The notes: a model not told the origin generated them from the letters alone. A stretch of DNA of 64,000 nt from Piliocolobus tephrosceles (GCF_002776525.5 NC_045437.1:135774604-135838603), one strand, 5' to 3'; counted from the first letter of the stretch, positions 44,901 through 54,530 are shown. A program made the numbers and translations.

Positions 44901-46002
44901 AGTAACTACAGGTAGTATGCAGTCAATTAAGAACATTCTAGGTTGAGAACAATATATGAATAAAAATACAAATACAGGGAAGTGAAACAGCCATTCAGAA
45001 AAAAATATAAAGAGACAGGCTTAGCTTGAGTGAAAAGACTGGAAGGAGCTCTGAATACCAAGCTACAGACTTAACTCTATAATTTCTAAAGGAGTCACAA
45101 ATTCCAAGCAGCTAATGTAAAGGAGTAAAGTCAGCTAGGTATGAAAATGGTACAAGTAACATTTTCATACTGAAGTTGTTACTTCAGTATGAAATAAAGT
45201 AAAACAGAGAGCACACGCCCCTCTACAGGAGGCTCTTAATATTACCACAATACTCATCTCTTTCTCCAGCCAGTGTCAGGCAGGGGTAGATAACATATAT
45301 TGCCAGGTCTTCCTATTTTTTTTCAGAGATGCCAGAAATCTGGAATTCAACTGAGTTCTATTGACTTTTAAATGCTGGCAATAAATTTTTTTAATTTTGA
45401 ATAAACATTGTATAGTCAAATTCACCATATCTGTGGAACAGATGGGCCCTGGGGGTTGATGTAACTTCTGCTTTAAAGACTTTCAAACAGAATAATGTTA
45501 CAAAAAATCTAAGATACTAGAGGTTACATCCTTCTCAGAGACACTGGCTACCTTGATATTTCATAAAGTAACACAACCTTCCGTCAGGTTTAATTCACAA
45601 TGGCTTTAGTGGAACATACTCATTCTTTTCAAAATCTCAAATTAAACATTCCCTCAACCCATCCATATAAGAAGGTGAGTAAAACTGGGCATGGTGGTAT
45701 GAGCTTGCAGTCCCAGCAACCTGGAAAGGTGAGGTGGGAAGACTGCTTGAGCACAGGAGTTCAAGGCTGCAGTGAGCTATGACTGACTGCATCTGTGAAT
45801 AGCCACTGTACTCCAGCCTGGGCAACAGAGCAAGACCCCATCTCTAAGAGTAAAAAAGAAGGTGAGTCAAAGTAGAGCTCCTTACCATGGCAATATAACT
45901 GTAACTGAGCACGATTTCTCGGATCTTCCTCATCTCTTCTTCTAGATTACTGGCCCATACTTCACAGATAACCTGGCTATTCTCCACAAGTGCTGCAGGC
46001 AT
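32065..46002 (-). CDS. CNOT8: CNOT8, complete coding region in six exons (CCR4-NOT deadenylase subunit 8, Caf1b)
   Basis: CNOT8 is one of the two Caf1-type 3'-5' poly(A) exonucleases of the CCR4-NOT complex; it shortens mRNA tails, and BTG/TOB proteins can recruit it. On the - strand, coding exons 45886-46002, 44172-44365, 38327-38488, 37274-37418, 36516-36626 and 33407-33556 join in phase to 879 bases, exactly 292 codons plus TGA, the length of the human protein. The DEDD catalytic residues are all present: Asp and Glu of DTEFPG (positions 40 and 42), Asp of SGYDFGY (about 161) and Asp of QAGSDSLLTG (about 230). The start ATG at 46000-46002 follows an acceptor by one base and opens MPAALVENSQVICEVW. 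The stated interval includes the 3' UTR. An ATP6V1G1 processed copy and many Alus lie in the introns. The closest alternative, the paralogue CNOT7, is unlikely: the sequence matches CNOT8 and sits beside GEMIN5. Confidence 0.96.
33407..33556 (-). CDS. CNOT8: CNOT8 last coding exon
   Basis: On the - strand the acceptor is cccattcttcag|TTG. It encodes LFFEDSIDDAKYCGRLYGLG and ends LAIINNMQQ with TGA at 33409-33407. This is the acidic/glutamine C-terminal tail after the nuclease domain. Confidence 0.96.
   Translation of the reverse strand: MFFEDSIDDAKYCGRLYGLGTGVAQKQNEDVDSAQEKMSILAIINNMQQ
33629..33925 (+). mobile_element. Alu (AluS type)
   Basis: Full Alu 70 bp from the last CNOT8 exon, in its upstream intron. 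Confidence 0.9.
34014..34325 (+). mobile_element. Alu
   Basis: Full-length + strand Alu with an interrupted A tail. Confidence 0.9.
34331..34566 (-). mobile_element. Alu, partial
   Basis: Reverse Alu without its T-rich head, directly abutting the tail of the previous + strand Alu: an inverted Alu pair. Confidence 0.88.
34677..34701. repeat. (CTG)n microsatellite
   Basis: About eight CTG units in a CNOT8 intron. Confidence 0.93.
34735..34895 (+). mobile_element. MIR fossil
   Basis: Core-SINE-like sequence with GACCTTGGCAAAGTCATTTA and the CAATAGGGTTATTATGAGGA stretch. Confidence 0.7.
34900..35095 (+). mobile_element. MER5A DNA-transposon fossil (hAT-Charlie)
   Basis: Contains ATAGGATGTTTAGCAGCATT and the end GGTGAGAACCACTA, typical of MER5A. 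Confidence 0.8.
35308..35606 (+). mobile_element. AluYR-type Alu
   Basis: Target duplication AAACCTGAGT on both sides; carries GGTGGCTCAAGCC and GAGATCCGGCCACTG. Confidence 0.93.
35970..36410 (+). mobile_element. Alu left arm followed by a full Alu
   Basis: A left arm (35970-36108) runs into a second, complete Alu (36109-36410) with an (AAAT)n tail. Confidence 0.85.
36516..36626 (-). CDS. CNOT8: CNOT8 coding exon with catalytic Asp of QAGSDS
   Basis: Acceptor atatatcttcag|GGAGGT, donor AAAGAG|gtaaac on the - strand, 37 codons, phase 0. It encodes GGLQEVADQLDLQRIGRQHQ and then AGSDSLLTGMAFFRMKE. Confidence 0.96.
37274..37418 (-). CDS. CNOT8: CNOT8 coding exon with third DEDD residue
   Basis: Acceptor ctccttgtag|TGGC, donor CTTAAG|gtatat on the - strand. 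It encodes GYDFGYMVKLLTDSRLPEEE and continues to LMKSCKNLK. Confidence 0.96.
37568..37872 (-). mobile_element. Alu (AluS type)
   Basis: Full reverse Alu in a CNOT8 intron. Confidence 0.9.
38327..38488 (-). CDS. CNOT8: CNOT8 coding exon
   Basis: Acceptor ttgttttttag|AGAGG, donor CATAG|gtcagt on the - strand. It encodes EDMYSQDSIDLLANSGLQFQ and continues to VKWLSFH. Confidence 0.95.
38760..39105 (+). mobile_element. Old Alu with an (AC)n array in its middle A-rich linker
   Basis: The left arm ends in an A-rich run, then (AC) repeats at 38909-38949, then the right arm (38950-39105). Confidence 0.85.
39107..39710 (+). mobile_element. Alu with a second Alu nested in it
   Basis: The outer Alu (39107-39247, 39545-39710) is split by a full Alu (39248-39544), marked by ACAAAAATTA on both sides. 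Confidence 0.88.
39712..40025 (+). mobile_element. AluYR-type Alu
   Basis: Full length, with an (AAAT)n tail and the Old World monkey signature bases. Confidence 0.92.
40038..40335 (+). mobile_element. Alu
   Basis: Full-length + strand Alu just before the ATP6V1G1 copy. Confidence 0.9.
40370..42115 (+). pseudogene. ATP6V1G1P: ATP6V1G1 processed pseudogene, split by two Alus
   Basis: An intronless copy of the V-ATPase G1 subunit mRNA lies antisense in a CNOT8 intron. After 5' UTR-like sequence it opens MASQSQG at about 40444, then hits a stop at codon 9 where the parent has Ile-Gln. Further stops and frameshifts follow, but the C-terminal coding end is clearly recognisable on DNA (about 40755-40780, GCCAGAAATCCATGAAAACT). 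3' UTR-like sequence continues to about 40894, is interrupted by two Alus (40895-41530) and seems to resume at 41565. The 3' limit is uncertain. It encodes nothing functional; G1 rather than G2 or G3 is chosen on the 3' end. Confidence 0.85.
40895..41530 (+). mobile_element. Two Alus inserted at the same spot of the ATP6V1G1 copy
   Basis: Alu 1 (40895-41210) and Alu 2 (41230-41515) are each flanked by variants of GAAAAGGAAGTAAACAG (about 40878, 41213 and 41562). Confidence 0.88.
42583..42878 (-). mobile_element. Alu, old
   Basis: Reverse Alu, diverged, in the CNOT8 intron. Confidence 0.88.
43123..43350 (+). mobile_element. Alu, internally deleted
   Basis: Left arm shortened after GGGCTGATCACTT, right arm complete. 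Confidence 0.82.
43495..44040. mobile_element. Rearranged L1 fragment (two opposed pieces)
   Basis: 43505-43680 reads L1 ORF2 sequence on the + strand (GGGTATATATCCAAAAGAAC). 43690-44040 reads an adjoining, more 5' part of L1 on the - strand. Confidence 0.82.
44172..44365 (-). CDS. CNOT8: CNOT8 coding exon with DTEFPG motif
   Basis: Acceptor ccttttccag|GACACA, donor CCTTAC|gtaagt on the - strand. It encodes DTEFPGVVVRPIGEFRSSID and continues to QFNFKFNLT. The first two metal-binding residues of the nuclease are here. Confidence 0.96.
44495..44786 (-). mobile_element. Alu, old
   Basis: Diverged reverse Alu about 130 bp upstream (in gene sense) of the CNOT8 exon at 44172-44365. Confidence 0.85.
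45163..45194. repeat. Perfect 14-bp hairpin with 4-nt loop
   Basis: TTTCATACTGAAGT (45163-45176) and ACTTCAGTATGAAA (45181-45194) are exact reverse complements around TGTT. Confidence 0.95.
45680..45855 (+). mobile_element. FLAM_A fossil monomer (7SL-like)
   Basis: Keeps CTGTGAATAGCCACTG, the 7SL/FLAM_A segment, and lies ~30 bp from the CNOT8 first coding exon. Confidence 0.78.
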
Positions 46003-46003
46003 C
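45886..46003 (-). CDS. CNOT8: CNOT8 first coding exon
   Basis: Acceptor ggtttcttcag|GATG, donor GCCATG|gtaagg on the - strand. The ATG is at 46000-46002; one UTR base precedes it. It encodes MPAALVENSQVICEVWASNL and continues to LSYSYIAM, 39 codons. Confidence 0.95.
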
Positions 46004-46230
46004 CTGAAGAAACCTGAGAAGTCGTCTTCAGCTAACTAGTTTTACAGTGCAAGCCAGACAATGTTTGATCTGATCTAGATTTTAAAACATTTTAAAATCA
46101 TGTAAGTTTATATACACATAAGATGTCAACAAAACAAAGACATCAAAATAATATTTTACAATCACTTCATTAGTTTAAAACATTAAGATTATATTTATTC
46201 TCCATTTTATAAGATGGAGAAACTCTTGTC

Positions 46231-46280
46231 AACACACACAAACACATGCATACACACGCACACACACACACACACACACG
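46231..46280. repeat. (CA)n microsatellite
   Basis: Imperfect then pure CA repeats. Confidence 0.92.
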
Positions 46281-46811
46281 GTTCTTTCTTGAAGAAACTG
46301 AAGTTACTGAAACTTCTGCCCAGCAGTCCTCTGCTACAGAAGTGAAACCATTACCCTAGTTTTTCAGCTCTCTGTAGACTAGACCAAAATAATCCCCAGT
46401 TACCACAAATATACCCTTATCCATGACTTTCATATCACTTTGCACAGAGACCAAATCATGGCAACAGTCCTAAAGGAATCACCTTAGCCATTTTCAATGT
46501 ACCTGAGATCTCTGAAAGCCTGAAAGAATGTGGACCTAAACTCTCATACTCAAGCCTTTGTACCCATATGATGAATACTGGCATGGGATTCTTCCCCCAA
46601 CCCACAAAAGGAAATTATTTTTCTCTACAATCCAAAAGTCAAATATAACTAGAGGCAATTAACAATACCAGTGTCTCTTTAGATATACCAGTGCCTCTTT
46701 AGATTTGTGCAAACAGAGCATGAAGTGAGGGATTTAAGTGGTAGAAAACAATCCCACTTGCTAATCTGAACTCTAAAAACCACAACGAAAATCAGAATTT
46801 GAGTTAGTATT

Positions 46812-47052
46812 TACTTTTTTTTTTTTTGAGATGGAGTCTTGCTCTACTCGCCCAGGCTGGCGTGCAGTGGTGCACTCCTGGCTTACTGCAACCTCTGCCT
46901 CCTGGGTGCGATTCTCCTGCCTCAGCTACCCAAGTAGCTGGGACAACAGGTGTGCACCACCACGCCCAGCTAATTTTTGTATTTTAGTAGAGATGCGGTT
47001 TCATTATAACTGGCCAGGCTGGTCTTGAACTCCTGACCTCGTGATCCACCAG
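46812..47052 (-). mobile_element. Alu, partial
   Basis: Reverse Alu lacking its 5' end (about 60 bp). Confidence 0.87.
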
Positions 47053-47298
47053 CCAGTATTTACTTTTAAACACATAAATTAAAAAGAAACTATGCAGCAA
47101 TTCAACAGTAGGACTAAAGATGGCTGGTATAAAACATTCAGCCAGAAACAGAATGATTCATGGTATATTTTCCAAGAGAAAAATTAGGGAGGGGAAAGTA
47201 TTCTGTGAGAAAAAAATTCATCATGATTGGGTGTCTGACTAATGCTGTTATTATTATGGCAAACAACATACGAGGCCTTGTTATAAAAATACAAAAAA

Positions 47299-47610
47299 GT
47301 TGGGTGTGGTGGCTCATGCCTGTAATCTCAGCACTTTGGAAGTCCGAGGCGGGCGGATCACAAAGTCAGGAGATCAAGACCATCCTGGCTAACACGGTGA
47401 AACTCCGTCTCTACTAAAAATACAAAACACTGGCTGGCTGTGATGTCAGGCGCCTGCAGTCCCAGCTACTCCGGAGGCTGAGGCAGGAGAACTGCTTGAA
47501 CCCAGGAGGCGGAGGTTGCAGTGAGACAAGAAGTGCCACCACAATCCAGCCTGGGCGACAGAGCGAGACTAAGTCTCCAAAAAAAAACCAAACAAACAAA
47601 CAACAAAAAA
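47299..47610 (+). mobile_element. Alu (AluY type)
   Basis: Nearly complete; tail of A and AAAC units. Confidence 0.88.
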
Positions 47611-47988
47611 TAAAGGCATTTACTTCTAAGGCAAGCCCACTGCATGGATCCACAACACAATAGTGGGCTCTAATGTATATATTTAAAGAAAATTTCCTAG
47701 AAACAGTAAAACGAATGTAAGTGGTTCCCAAAGGACAGAGCAAGGAAAATCTTTGCTTCCCACTTTCAAGATTGGCAGATGCAACAATGAGAATCTTGAG
47801 CAAAACAAAACTGGCATCATTTCTCTAAGAAACTTCTGAGAAATCAAACTGTTGGTTTGCCAGCAACCCTTGAAGATTCCATTTATTCAAGGTATCCTAT
47901 ACTTCTACAGATTTTTCTCTGTAATTATAGTAGTTAAACTTAAGTAGACTATGTGGTATCTCCCCCCAAAAACATAGTAGAAACTCCT

Positions 47989-48292
47989 TGGCCGGGCGCG
48001 GTGGCTCAAGCCTGTAATCCCAGCACTTTGGGAGGCTGAGATGGGCGGATCACGAGGTCAAGAGATAGAGACCATCCTGGCTAACACCGTGAAACCCCGT
48101 CTCTACTAAAATACAAAAAACTAGCCGGGCGAGGTGGCGGACGCCTGTAGTCCCAGCTACTCCGGAGGCTGAGGCAGGAGAATGGCGTGAACCCAGGAGG
48201 CAGAGCTTGCAGTGAGCTGAGATCCGGCCACTGCACTCCAGCCTGGGCGACAGAGCGAGACTCCATCTCAAAAAAAAAAAGCAACAACAACA
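47989..48292 (+). mobile_element. AluYR-type Alu
   Basis: Full length with Old World monkey signature bases and an (AAC)n tail. Confidence 0.93.
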
Positions 48293-48607
48293 ACAAAAAA
48301 CCCCACACAACCAAAAGATGCCTTTAACCTCCATTTAAAAGAGAACTGGTTTTTAAAAAGTTAACCACTCTTATACATATCTGGCATATATATGGGGACT
48401 GCAAAAGCCAGACAGTTGGCAAAAATATGTAAGCCATTTTTGCTCCAAAGTTAGCTAGGATCTGTGTAAACAATAGCTTGCAAGCCCCTGAATGCAGTGC
48501 CACTCAAAAATTAAAGAGGAATCACACTATGCACATTTAATTTAGCAAGTCAAATTACTGACATATGCTGGCCAAAAAATAAAATAAAATAGCAACTTAA
48601 ATACCAG

Positions 48608-48901
48608 CAGGACGAGGGCAGTGGCTCACACCTGTAATCCCAGCACTTTTGAGAGGCTGAGGTTGCAGAATCACTTGAGCCCAGGAGTTCGAGACCAGCC
48701 TGAGCAACAAAGTGAGACCCCCGTCTCTACAAAAAGTACAAAAACTTAGCCAGGCACGGTAGTGTGTGTCTGTAGTCCCAGTTACTCAGGAGATTGAGCT
48801 GGGAGGATCACTTGAGCCCTAGGAAGTCGAGGCTGCAGCAGTGAGCTGTGATTACGCCACTGCATTCCAGCCTCAGCCACTGAGCAAGAGCACGTTTCAA
48901 A

Positions 48902-48941
<40 letters not shown>

Positions 48942-48942
48942 C
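48608..48942 (+). mobile_element. Old Alu with (ATC)n tail
   Basis: The A tail (48899-48905) passes directly into about twelve ATC units (48905-48942). Confidence 0.88.
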
Positions 48943-50080
48943 AGCAATTCAGCCTGCCACTTTCCACTTCGTAAGCACATGCTCCAAAATGAGCCTAAGA
49001 TAGGGGTCTGTCTTCCTCCTTTTAAGCCTCCTCAGTGCAAGCATCTCACAGCACATCACAACTCTATGGCTTTCAAATACGCTTATTTGCACAACACAAC
49101 CCCTAAAGGTCACCTAATTACTCATCTGGGTTACAACCAAAGCAGCAGTAACAAGTTTCAAAACTGAAGAAAAAACTGTCCAGCATGTAGTCACAAACAG
49201 GATGCTAATCTCAAGCGTTGAACCTTCCTAAGGAATTTTTAAGGATTAATTTTTATTACATACAATGTTTGCCTCACGGGCTGACTTAAAAACTTGACTC
49301 CCACATGAGCTACATAGAAAACTGTGCAAGTGGGAAAGGTTTTCACAAACACACACCGCTATGAATTACTGAAGTCCCTGCCCCGTGCTGACCAGCAGGG
49401 CAGTTATGTTCAGATGGCTCCCGTTGATCTACAGTGTAAACTTCTCCAAAACATAACTCCTTATTTACACAGGAAAGTTCTGAAGGGCAACTAATAATAA
49501 AGCCACCGGAACGTTTTCTCTGCAAGCAATCAAGGCCTTGCTCGGGAAAAGAAATGTTGAGTCTGGTTTTGTTTGTTTAAGCCCAAGTGTACAAGGAAAC
49601 AATAAACATCACTTCCCTATTCGAGAGGACTGAACAAAGGCTTTGCCGTGCATAGATAAGATAGAAAAGGAAGTGGCACGTTTGAAGAAATAAATAGCAG
49701 CAGCGTTTAAGAGGATCCTCTGACCCTCCCCTACCTCCAAACAGTGTCTCAAGGCACTGTCCTGGACTGAACCGCAGTTCAAACTTCTTAAAACCACCCG
49801 AACGGCCCAGGTCTGTGAGTTGGCTCCTCCATTCCTAAAGCCATAGAACATCAAGAAAAAGTTGTGGGGCCTCAAGAACTGAGGAGACGGCGGCGACTTA
49901 GAAGGGGGAGGCCCGCAAGATTCCAAATTCAGGTCCTTCTCCCCACTACTCTGTCTCCCATCACCATTCTCTTCTCGTTTATCATCATCTTTCCACTTCA
50001 AACCACACTCAGTCTTCCTCCTTCTGACACGCCATTCTTCTTCTGTTTTTGTTTGTTTGGTAAAGCAAAGTTAAAATTAC
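48943..50080. other. Unique sequence in CNOT8 first intron
   Basis: No repeat or exon is recognised apart from a G-rich purine block near 49880-49910. Confidence 0.4.
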
Positions 50081-50082
50081 GG

Positions 50083-50260
50083 GCCTTAGGACTAAGAGAA
50101 CTAAGTTCGAAGCCAGGTCAAGCCACGTAGTAGTTGTGCGTCCTTGCATAAGCTACTTAACCTATTTCGTGCCTCAGTTTTCCTATCTTGTAAAATGGGT
50201 TTGATAATAGTACGCACCTCGGACGATTGGAGTAGAAGTTAAAATGAAGCATATGAGGTG
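50083..50260 (+). mobile_element. MIR fossil
   Basis: Core motif TGCCTCAGTTTTCCTATCTT followed by GTAAAATGGG, directly beside the CpG island. Confidence 0.85.
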
Positions 50261-50299
50261 CTTTGTAAACTCCCCGCACATATCACTCGAATATTACCG

Positions 50300-51750
50300 T
50301 GTGGCGGTGGCCATTATTACTACTCTTTGCTGGGGTTTCTCTCCTCACACACCCTTCCCCCACAGACCCCCAATGGTCTCTCACACTCTTCCATCTTACG
50401 CTCCTCTTTCCGGTAAGCGCATGCCCGCTTACCGTGAACGGCAGGGCCCGCGAAGCGCTGGCTGGCGGGCTGGCGGGCTGACTCCCGGACGGCGGCGGCT
50501 GCAGCAACCCCTGACCCGGAGCTCTCTTCCCTCTACCCCGGATCTGCTCCTAGAACCGAACGAGCCAGTGAAATGGGCGCCCACGTGCCCAGAGCGGCCT
50601 TACGTACCTCCCACCAAACAACCGGACGGCACCACTCTACCCACCCGATCCGCCCGACTCGCCTGCTCTCTAGAGTCACTCCAGACGCGCGCGCGCCTGA
50701 TCACGCCCGCTCCTCCCCCTTTGCGCGCCCCTGCGATTCTGTGCGTGTTCGTTCTGCCAGAGAGCTCGCGGGAAGCAGCGCGCAGGCGCAGAAACAACAG
50801 GGCCCTGCCGAATAGGTGGGAAGCGGAGGCCTCGAAGCACGCTTGCGGAAGGCGGCCCTCCCGCGACCCTCTTCGCGTGATTAGTTGCGCTCGCTCAATT
50901 TAATCATGATTATTACTCCTCCATTTTGGTTCTCTTTCCGCGCGACAAGGAAGGGGCGTGGTCTAGAACAACCCCTCCCGCCGTGGGCGCGGCCTGGAAA
51001 AATCCAAAGGCCGAGGAAAGGGCGTGGCCCTTCGAACAAACCCCCACCCCGAATTACCACGCCCCTCCTTCTGGCTTTGAAGGACCGTTAAAATCGTTGG
51101 CACGAAGGGTTTGTGGCGAGGTTGACGGAGAAAAAGGCTGTCCTGGTTTTCTGTTCTAATGTGGCCCCCCTAGATGCCTCACTTACAAAGCATCTATCTT
51201 ACGGTTACTTTCTGGCAAACAATTAGTTGGGGGTGGGGCGGCTCCCGAAAGCCGAGGGTGGGTGACATCCGCCAAGGCCCGCCTACCTCCGGGCCTCACC
51301 CAGCCGAGCGAGGAATATTGCCATAGCAACTGGCCCGCCAAGGGTCTGCTCCAGTTACAAAGAGGACGGCGCCTCCCGTGGGCACGGCGCCTGGCCAGCG
51401 CAGGCGTCGCCCGGCTTTTGAGAGCTCCAAAACCTTTGCGGAGGCGCAGGGAGCTCGCCAGATTTTAGTGTCGAGACCCACGGGCTCAGGCCTCGCCCAG
51501 GAGCTTTTGAGGCCCCTCTGCCAGCCCTTTGGTTCCCTTTTAATCCTGCTTGGAGACTGGGCTCTTGACCGACGCCCGCCCTGGACAGCGTGTGACCAGT
51601 TGGGGCGCGCCTCCACCTCGTGTTCTCCGCGGGAGAGAAGACAAAGCGCCGGCTTCCTGCACAGAGCGTCGGTGGCGGGCCGCCCTCAGCCACTCTGGCC
51701 AGCGCTCCACCCCTGTTCCCGAGAGGACGTGGGGGCTGCCCCAGGCACGG
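50300..51750. promoter_or_regulatory. CpG island promoter of CNOT8, possibly bidirectional
   Basis: CpG density rises sharply compared with both flanks and no TATA box is evident. Visible motifs include an NRF1-like GCGCATGC (50417-50424), an E-box CACGTG (about 50583-50588), GGGCGTGG GC/KLF boxes (about 50955 and 51020, with the reverse form near 51060) and an X-box-like palindrome (51317-51330). The CNOT8 start must lie here; the opposite strand may also be transcribed toward FAXDC2. Confidence 0.8.
50433..50720 (-). other. CNOT8: CNOT8 5' UTR first exon and start region (approximate)
   Basis: On the - strand, the CpG-rich sequence ends at a strong donor, TTCACG|gtaagc, with the exon end at 50433. 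A second donor, GGGAG|gtacgt, lies near 50605-50611, so alternative first exons are possible. The next exon would be 45886-46003. The transcription start cannot be fixed from sequence. Confidence 0.5.
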
Positions 51751-52019
51751 TTCTAGTCCTTGTCCCAGATGCTTCTACTTGAGGGGCTGTTGATAAGAGA
51801 ACGGCAGATGTACCCCTAGTGGGCTTCTACTATTCACTTTGCACTTTTAAACATTTCTTCCTAAGGGGATTCTCCAGAATCCTTCCAATTCCTAGGCTAG
51901 ATGCCGAGCTGGCCTTGAGCGTCAATTTCAAACGGGATTCCCAAAAGCTATTCTCCAGGGAGGTGAACTCCTAGCTCCAGCCTCCAGGATAAGAGCATCA
52001 AATGCACTTTCTGAACTGC

Positions 52020-52175
52020 AGTCCTCCTCTTCTCCCCTCCAAATGAGTGTTTAGCTCCTTATCTGCAAAATTAGGATACCAATGGCTGTCATGAGCTTGT
52101 GAAGATTAAATAGTTAATAATTGGAAAAACACCCCGCACCAAGGAAGATATAAAAGAGCGTTCAATAAACGGCAT
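52020..52175 (+). mobile_element. MIR-like fossil
   Basis: CTTATCTGCAAAATTAGGAT and a GTGAAGATTAAATAG stretch resemble the 3' half of MIR. Confidence 0.6.
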
Positions 52176-52210
52176 GTCTCAGTTTGCTCTCTCTAAAACA
52201 GTCGTTTGGG

Positions 52211-52507
52211 GCCGGGCGTGGTGACTCCCTGAGCCTGTAATCCCAGCACTTGGGGAGGCGGAGGCGGAGGGATCATTTGAGGTCAGGAGTTCAACACTAG
52301 CCTGGCCAACATGACAAAACCCTGTCTCTACTAAATAATACAAAAATTAGCTGGGCGTGGTGGAGGGCACCTGTAATCCCAGCTACTAGGGAGGCTCAGA
52401 CAGCGAGAATTGCTTGAACCTAGGAGGCGGAGGTTGCAGTGAGCCTAGATCGCGCCACTGCACTCCAGCCTGGGCAACAGAGCAAGACTCGGTCTGAAAA
52501 AAATAAT
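52211..52507 (+). mobile_element. Alu (AluS type)
   Basis: Full-length + strand element. Confidence 0.9.
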
Positions 52508-52856
52508 AAACAGTGATTCGGTTGAGGAATACACTGATAAAGAAGGCAGGCAAGTTTCCCATTCACCATTTAGTTCCGTGGGTTTCTAACGTGCTTTCAC
52601 CCACTTGTAATTAGAGTCAGGAGAGGCTACCGCCGACAGGCAGGCAGTAGTCACATGAAAAGTGGCCTCCCCAGTCCTTTCTTGGAATTTTGTTTTTTTC
52701 CTGTGGCACTGTGCCTGGTGTGTGTTAAAACAAACAGGAAACACCGTGTCCAGCCCCACCACCACCCCTCACCCAGAACTGGGTGCTCTTTTCTCAAATA
52801 ATTGAAAACAAATATAAAGCAAGCATAGATGGATTGTATTTTAGGAGGAGCTGGAA

Positions 52857-53153
52857 TGTTATTTTTTAGACAAGAGTCTCGCTCTGTCACCCAGACTGCA
52901 GTGCAGTGGTGCAATCTCTGCTCACTGCAAGCTCCGCCTCCCGGGTTCACGCCATTCTCCTGCCTCAGCCTCCAGAGTAGCTAGAACCGCAGGCGCCCGC
53001 CACCGCGCCTGGCTAATTTTTTGTATTTTTTTTAGTAGAAAAGGGGTTTCACCATGTTGGCCAGGATGGTCTCGATCTCCTGGCCTAGTGATCCACCTGC
53101 CTTAGCCTCCCAAAGTGCTGGGATTACAGGCGTGAGCCACCGCGCCCGGCCTA
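52857..53153 (-). mobile_element. Alu (AluY type)
   Basis: Full reverse element, ends CACCGCGCCCGGCC. Confidence 0.9.
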
Positions 53154-53329
53154 GAGTGTTACGTTTTGAACATTGGATATGATGCTGTACTCATGGATAT
53201 CGCAAACTTAGAATAATTTTCCAGAAGTCACTGCTTCCCAGTCGGAAGGAGGCCCCAAATGAATGAGACGGTAGTTGGCAAAGAATATATTCAGTGATAT
53301 CATTTCATATTTGAGAAGAAAACTCTATT

Positions 53330-53722
53330 GCTTTTTGAGATGAGAGTCTTGTCACGTTATCCAGGCTGGTCTTGAATCCCTGGGCACCCAGGCTCAAGTA
53401 ATCCTCCCCACTCAGCCTCCTGAGTACCTGGGATTACATGTGCATGCCACTGTTCCTGGCCCCTACTGTTTTTGAGCTGCAAACTATAGAAAGTCAGGTT
53501 CCAACAGATCTCATTTGGGAGAGTATACGTTTTTGTTTTTGGTTTTTTTGTTTGTTTGTTTGTTTGTTTTTTGAGATGAGTTTCACTCTTGTTTCCCAGG
53601 CTGGAGTGCAGTGGCCCGATCTCGGCTCACCACAACCTCTGCCTCCCGAGTTCAAGCGATTCTCCTGCCTCAGCCTCCAAGTAGCTGTGATTACAGGCAT
53701 GCGCTACCGCGCCAGGTCTTCT
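53330..53722 (-). mobile_element. Two partial Alus in series
   Basis: An old monomer (53330-53461) and a partial Alu (53535-53722) with a (GTTT)n head. Confidence 0.82.
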
Positions 53723-53747
53723 CAATTTTCTTAAATTTATACTCTCC

Positions 53748-54030
53748 TGCCCAGTGCAGCGGCTCACACCTGTAATCCCAGCACTTTGGGAGGCCGAGGT
53801 GGGCGGATCACGAGGTCAGAAGATAGAGACCATGGTGAAACCCCTTCTCTACTAAAAATACAAAAAAATTAGCTGGGTGTGGTGGCACACGCCTATAATC
53901 CCAGCTACTCGGGAGGCTGAGGCAGGAGAATCGCTTGAACCTGGGAGGTGGAGGTTGCAGTGAGCCGAGATTGCGCTGCTGCACTCCAGCCTGGCGAGAG
54001 AGTGAGATTCCGTCTCAAAAAGAAAAAAAG
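53748..54030 (+). mobile_element. Alu
   Basis: + strand Alu with a small deletion after GAGACCATGG. Confidence 0.88.
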
Positions 54031-54086
54031 AAAATTGAGAAACACTAGTTATAAAATGAATGGGACCCCTTAAGAACCACGCAGTT

Positions 54087-54375
54087 GGCCAGGCACGCTG
54101 GCTCACGTCTGCGAGGCGGGCGGATCATGAGGTCAGGAGATTGAGACCATCCTGGCTAACACGGTGAAACCGCATCTCTACTAAAAATACACAAAATTAG
54201 CCAGGCATGGTGGCAGGCACCTGTAGTCCCAGCTACTCCGGAGGCTGAGGCAGGAGAATGGTGTGAACCCAGGAGGCGGAGCTTGCAGTGAGCTGAGATC
54301 ATGCCACTGCACTCCAGTCTGGGCGGCAGTGCCAGACTGTGTCTAAAAACAAACAAACAAACAAACAAAAAAACA
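54087..54375 (+). mobile_element. Alu (AluY type)
   Basis: Internal deletion in the left arm; (AAAC)n tail. Confidence 0.88.
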
Positions 54376-54530
54376 GCTAATGTCTGATAACAGGAAGACC
54401 AATCAAGCTTTCCCATTATTCCCAACTCAGATCTTCATTCTCCCAGGCTCTCAAGGTCTCTCCTCAGGAACACTTCGTTTCAAGGAGATCAACCAGGAGG
54501 AGTGAGCAATTCCTTGAAGATAGGATGGAG

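Noticed and set aside
50244..50903. 219-codon + strand open frame in the CpG island
   Set aside because: Length follows from high GC content and few stops; composition is Pro/Arg/Ser-rich without a domain, and the frame crosses CNOT8 5' sequence and splice donors.
51378..51782. 134-codon + strand open frame right of the CNOT8 start region
   Set aside because: Overlapping long frames exist on both strands here, as expected by chance in a CpG island.
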